A stretch of DNA of 7,479 nucleotides from Rhodospirillales bacterium (lineage in GTDB: Bacteria; Pseudomonadota; Alphaproteobacteria; MPNO01; UBA2964): contig PBWY01000053.1 of assembly GCA_002727395.1 (NCBI GenBank), positions 1 through 7,479 of the forward strand, given 5' to 3'. The notes under the pieces were generated by a model. It was not told where the DNA came from. It worked only from the letters and a program-made list of their open reading frames with translations, and searched no databases. Shown here in pieces: positions 5,420 to 7,479 of this stretch. Each line of letters starts with the position of its first letter. Positions within the stretch are counted from its first letter, which is position 1. Position numbers and translations under genes: made by a program.

Positions 5420-6421
5420 ATGGCACTCAAAGGCGTTCGTTTTATTCCTTATAAAGAAACCTTAAAGCTTCTAAGCGTCGAGGAAGCAATGCAAATATGT
5501 GAAGACGTATATAAAATGCATGCAGCCGGAACGGTTCAATGGTCTGAGCCATCTTCTTGGAAGTTAGACGCAGACGAGCCATATTATAACCATTGGCATG
5601 TTAAAGGAGTACTCCTAAAGGAAATTCCTACCACTGGGGTACGAATGTATAATTATTATGATGATGGTATTCGTAATACAGTTGGGCAACTTGAATGCGC
5701 GCGTTATATAATGTTAGCCGATCCAATGACCGGCCATGCGCAGGCGATAATTGAAGAACATTGGTCATATGCGATCCGAAGTACCGCAGCGGCTATTTTA
5801 CCACTAAAATGGTTGGCACCTGACAACCCGCGCGTTCTTGGACTAGTTGGTATTGGAACAATGGGCGTTAATTGCCTCGCTTGTCTTCGGACAATGTTTG
5901 AATTTGAAAAAATTATTTGTACTTCGCGTCGAAAAGAGACCCGTGAAGCTTTTGCGAAAAAATGGTCAAAGGAATTAGGAATACCCGTTGAACCGGTAGA
6001 TACAACGGAGGAAGTTGTTCGTGCAGCTGACATTGGTATTGGGGGCACGACCTCCACTGATATAATTGCCCAAGAAGAATGGGTAAAGTCTGGAGCAACA
6101 TATATCTCGTTAGCGAGAAGAGAAATGGATCCCGCAGATTGGGCTGCCTTTGATAAGGTGGTTATTGATGGATGGGATGTAAACATCGTCACTAAAGAGT
6201 TTCGCGATATGATTGAGGTTGGTCAGTTTACTCGCGAGCAATTGCACGGGGAAATTTGTGATGTGGTAACAGGAAAAGTATCCGGGAGACAAAATAAGGA
6301 GGAAAGAATTTTGATTCATACAACAGGCCTAGTTTCTCAGGATATTGCTGTCTGCCATCATATTTATCAAAGAGCTAAAGAACAGGGTGTCGGTATTGTT
6401 CTACCGCCAACAGATGCATAA
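5420..6421 (+). CDS. Ornithine cyclodeaminase/mu-crystallin-family NAD(P)-binding protein
   Basis: A 333-residue protein of the OCD/mu-crystallin family, whose members act as ornithine cyclodeaminase, alanine dehydrogenase, ketimine reductase or related imine/amino-acid enzymes. Visible marks are LADPMTGHAQAIIE at 99-112, YAIRSTAAA with the conserved Arg120 at 118-125, the Rossmann glycine motif in LVGIGTMG at 142-149, VVID at 247-250, and the C-terminal GLVSQDIAVCHHIYQRA at 303-319, typical of the family end. The active site is atypical: the P-x-R arginine near residue 45 is not seen (PSSW instead), the usual lysine is replaced by Arg75 in TGVRMYNYY, and the loop that carries the OCD catalytic aspartate is shortened to ISLARREMD (229-237). 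ATG 5420 has GGAG (5410-5413) six bases upstream; the frame is open further upstream, but that part overlaps DUF350 and lacks family similarity. Length is normal for the family. The substrate is unknown. Confidence 0.9.
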   Translation: MALKGVRFIPYKETLKLLSVEEAMQICEDVYKMHAAGTVQWSEPSSWKLDADEPYYNHWHVKGVLLKEIPTTGVRMYNYYDDGIRNTVGQLECARYIMLADPMTGHAQAIIEEHWSYAIRSTAAAILPLKWLAPDNPRVLGLVGIGTMGVNCLACLRTMFEFEKIICTSRRKETREAFAKKWSKELGIPVEPVDTTEEVVRAADIGIGGTTSTDIIAQEEWVKSGATYISLARREMDPADWAAFDKVVIDGWDVNIVTKEFRDMIEVGQFTREQLHGEICDVVTGKVSGRQNKEERILIHTTGLVSQDIAVCHHIYQRAKEQGVGIVLPPTDA

Positions 6422-6449
6422 CTTGAAGTAAAAATTATTGTTTATAACC

Positions 6450-7220
6450 CTATGTATTTTCAACACGATGGGTAGATAGAAGGGGGTCTCCGATGGCTTC
6501 TGCACGTTCAAGCTTGCGGCAGTAATATTCCCAAAAAACTGGAACATTACGTTCCTGACCCTTGATCTTTAGAGCCTGTTCATCGTCACTTGGATACGAC
6601 CATTCAAAACGAGTGCTGCTGGTTTTGACAAATTCTTCACAGGCTGCCTCTTGAGCCGTTGCAATAACAAGCGCATGTTCAACCGAGGTGCCACATGCGA
6701 CTACACCGTGATTCCGCAGAAACATACAATAGCTGTCGTCCAGAATAGTAGCAGCTTCCCGCCCGGTCTCCAATTTAACGATTAATTCGGACGAACCTTC
6801 ATAGCGGGGCGGAGGTTTGGGAAAGAATATTTGCTGATAACCAGCCGGACGCATTGGTTCGACGCTTGATGATACAACGCAACCATACAAGGGGTGGGTA
6901 TGAATTGCTGCGTTTATATCTTTCCGCGCATCAAAAATAGCAGCGTGAATGGGCCATTCGCCGTGACATCGGCCTTCCCCCGAGTAAATAGTACCGTCTA
7001 AACCAATATTGAAAAAATCCTGGTAATCGAAAACCTCCCCAAGGGAAATGTATGATCTTTTAATCCACATTCCCTTCCCGTGGGGGTCGCGAACACTTGC
7101 AAAACCCAAGGTCCTATCCCCATGTCCTTCAATTTCTAAAATTCGACAAAGCTTTATAAGTTTATCCAGCTCTCTTTTAACTTCGGCGCTCAACGTCGGG
7201 GGGGTAAGATTCTCTATCAT
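6450..7220 (-). CDS. Class II aldolase/adducin-family metalloenzyme
   Basis: A 256-residue protein of the class II aldolase/adducin fold (fuculose-1-phosphate aldolase, ribulose-5-phosphate epimerase and various decarboxylase-like relatives). It shows GHGDRTLGFASVRDP at 32-46, a Glu88-containing segment GEWPIHAAIF corresponding to the catalytic acid region, the zinc histidines His107 and His109 in IHTHPLYG, and the third zinc ligand His171 in RNHGVV. The set of metal ligands is complete, so an active zinc-dependent enzyme is expected. The C-terminal EYYCRKLERAE helix is common in the branch that acts on small hydroxy or keto acids. ATG (7220-7218) is preceded by AGGAGA about six bases upstream, a clear RBS. 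The gene is convergent with the OCD-family gene, with 28 bp between the stops and no hairpin. The reaction could be aldol cleavage, epimerisation or decarboxylation; the sequence does not decide. Confidence 0.92.
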   Translation of the reverse strand: MIENLTPPTLSAEVKRELDKLIKLCRILEIEGHGDRTLGFASVRDPHGKGMWIKRSYISLGEVFDYQDFFNIGLDGTIYSGEGRCHGEWPIHAAIFDARKDINAAIHTHPLYGCVVSSSVEPMRPAGYQQIFFPKPPPRYEGSSELIVKLETGREAATILDDSYCMFLRNHGVVACGTSVEHALVIATAQEAACEEFVKTSSTRFEWSYPSDDEQALKIKGQERNVPVFWEYYCRKLERAEAIGDPLLSTHRVENT

Positions 7221-7398
7221 TTATATTCTCCTGCCAAACTCCATGAAACTTGATCCAACGTCTGGTTACTAGATGGAAAACCTATGACCTGTTGTTAGAA
7301 ATTTTTAGTTAATGCAGATTTAATAGGCTTTAGTAACGTTAATTAAATAAAAGCTCAACGTGCTCCTTAAAAAATTATTTAAAACTATACTGGATGCC

Positions 7399-7427
7399 TT
7401 GCTTCGTTAACCGAGCGATAGGATAAT
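7399..7427 (+). promoter_or_regulatory. Candidate sigma-70-type promoter for the right-edge gene
   Basis: TTGCTT (7399-7404) and GATAAT (7422-7427) are separated by 17 bases. The -10 hexamer matches the consensus at five of six positions; the -35 matches only its first three. Transcription would begin near 7434, leaving a leader of about 37 bases before the ATG at 7471. The rest of the 250-bp spacer 7221-7470, between the divergent aldolase and right-edge genes, is AT-rich; beyond an 8-bp palindrome TAACGTTA at 7334-7341 I see nothing definite in it. Confidence 0.35.
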
Positions 7428-7470
7428 GACTTAAGTCGAAAACTGTTTTTCTTTTGATAGGGAGTAAGTA

Positions 7471-7479
7471 ATGGGAAAA
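7471..7479 (+). CDS. Start of an unidentified gene, cut by the window edge
   Basis: An ATG followed by GGA and AAA (Met-Gly-Lys) is preceded by AGGGAG (7459-7464) at a spacing of six bases, which is an excellent Shine-Dalgarno arrangement. A plausible promoter lies upstream at 7399-7427, and no other gene fills the spacer. Only three codons are visible, so the product cannot be named. It would be divergent from the class II aldolase-family gene. Confidence 0.55.

Noticed and set aside
5704..6192. A 162-codon open frame on the minus strand inside the OCD-family gene
   Set aside because: It is fully antisense to a gene with clear family motifs, its translation resembles no known protein, and it has no independent ribosome binding site. 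It is a shadow of the coding strand's codon bias.
6422..6449. Search for a terminator between the convergent OCD-like and aldolase-like genes
   Set aside because: The 28-bp spacer has no complementary arms; termination there must be factor-dependent or lie inside the opposite gene.

Overview
The window looks like a piece of an alphaproteobacterial chromosome, probably from a free-living, possibly marine, bacterium. This is inferred from the gene families (a CoxL/xanthine-dehydrogenase-type subunit, a BisC-like molybdoenzyme, a YCII protein, and a DUF350 gene beside a trypsin-like protease), from moderately AT-rich genes and from very AT-rich spacers. No rRNA, tRNA, CRISPR array, transposase or phage gene is visible.

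Layout. At the left edge (163 to 1, minus strand) is the N-terminus of a xanthine dehydrogenase-family molybdopterin-binding subunit that runs out of the window. Divergent from it is a complete BisC/TorA-type molybdopterin oxidoreductase (272-2584, plus) without a Tat leader or Fe-S cysteines, so probably a cytoplasmic S- or N-oxide reductase. It ends in a perfect 16-bp hairpin that can stop transcription from both sides. On the minus strand follow two small two-helix membrane proteins (2659-2877 and 3001-3240) that are clearly paralogues of each other. A very AT-rich, gene-free stretch (3241-3642) then leads to a YCII-domain protein (3643-3957, plus).

The YCII gene collides end to end, with a 4-bp overlap, with a membrane-anchored trypsin-like serine protease (3954-4802, minus). 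The protease is the second gene of a tight operon behind a four-helix DUF350 protein (4818-5231, minus). Divergent from that operon is an ornithine cyclodeaminase/mu-crystallin-family NAD(P)-binding protein (5420-6421, plus) whose active site departs from the classical enzymes. Convergent with it is a class II aldolase/adducin-family metalloenzyme (6450-7220, minus). At the right edge a ribosome binding site and ATG open another plus-strand gene, of which three codons are visible.

Taken together, four metabolic enzymes of small-molecule catabolism type (two molybdoenzymes, an OCD-like protein and a class II aldolase-like protein) surround two unrelated membrane modules (the paralogous mini-proteins and the DUF350-protease pair). 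Most genes are monocistronic and alternate in strand, so a shared pathway is possible but not shown by the sequence. I found no clear defence, mobile or secondary-metabolite system. The least explained items are the tandem mini-membrane proteins, the DUF350-protease operon and the unusual OCD-family active site.
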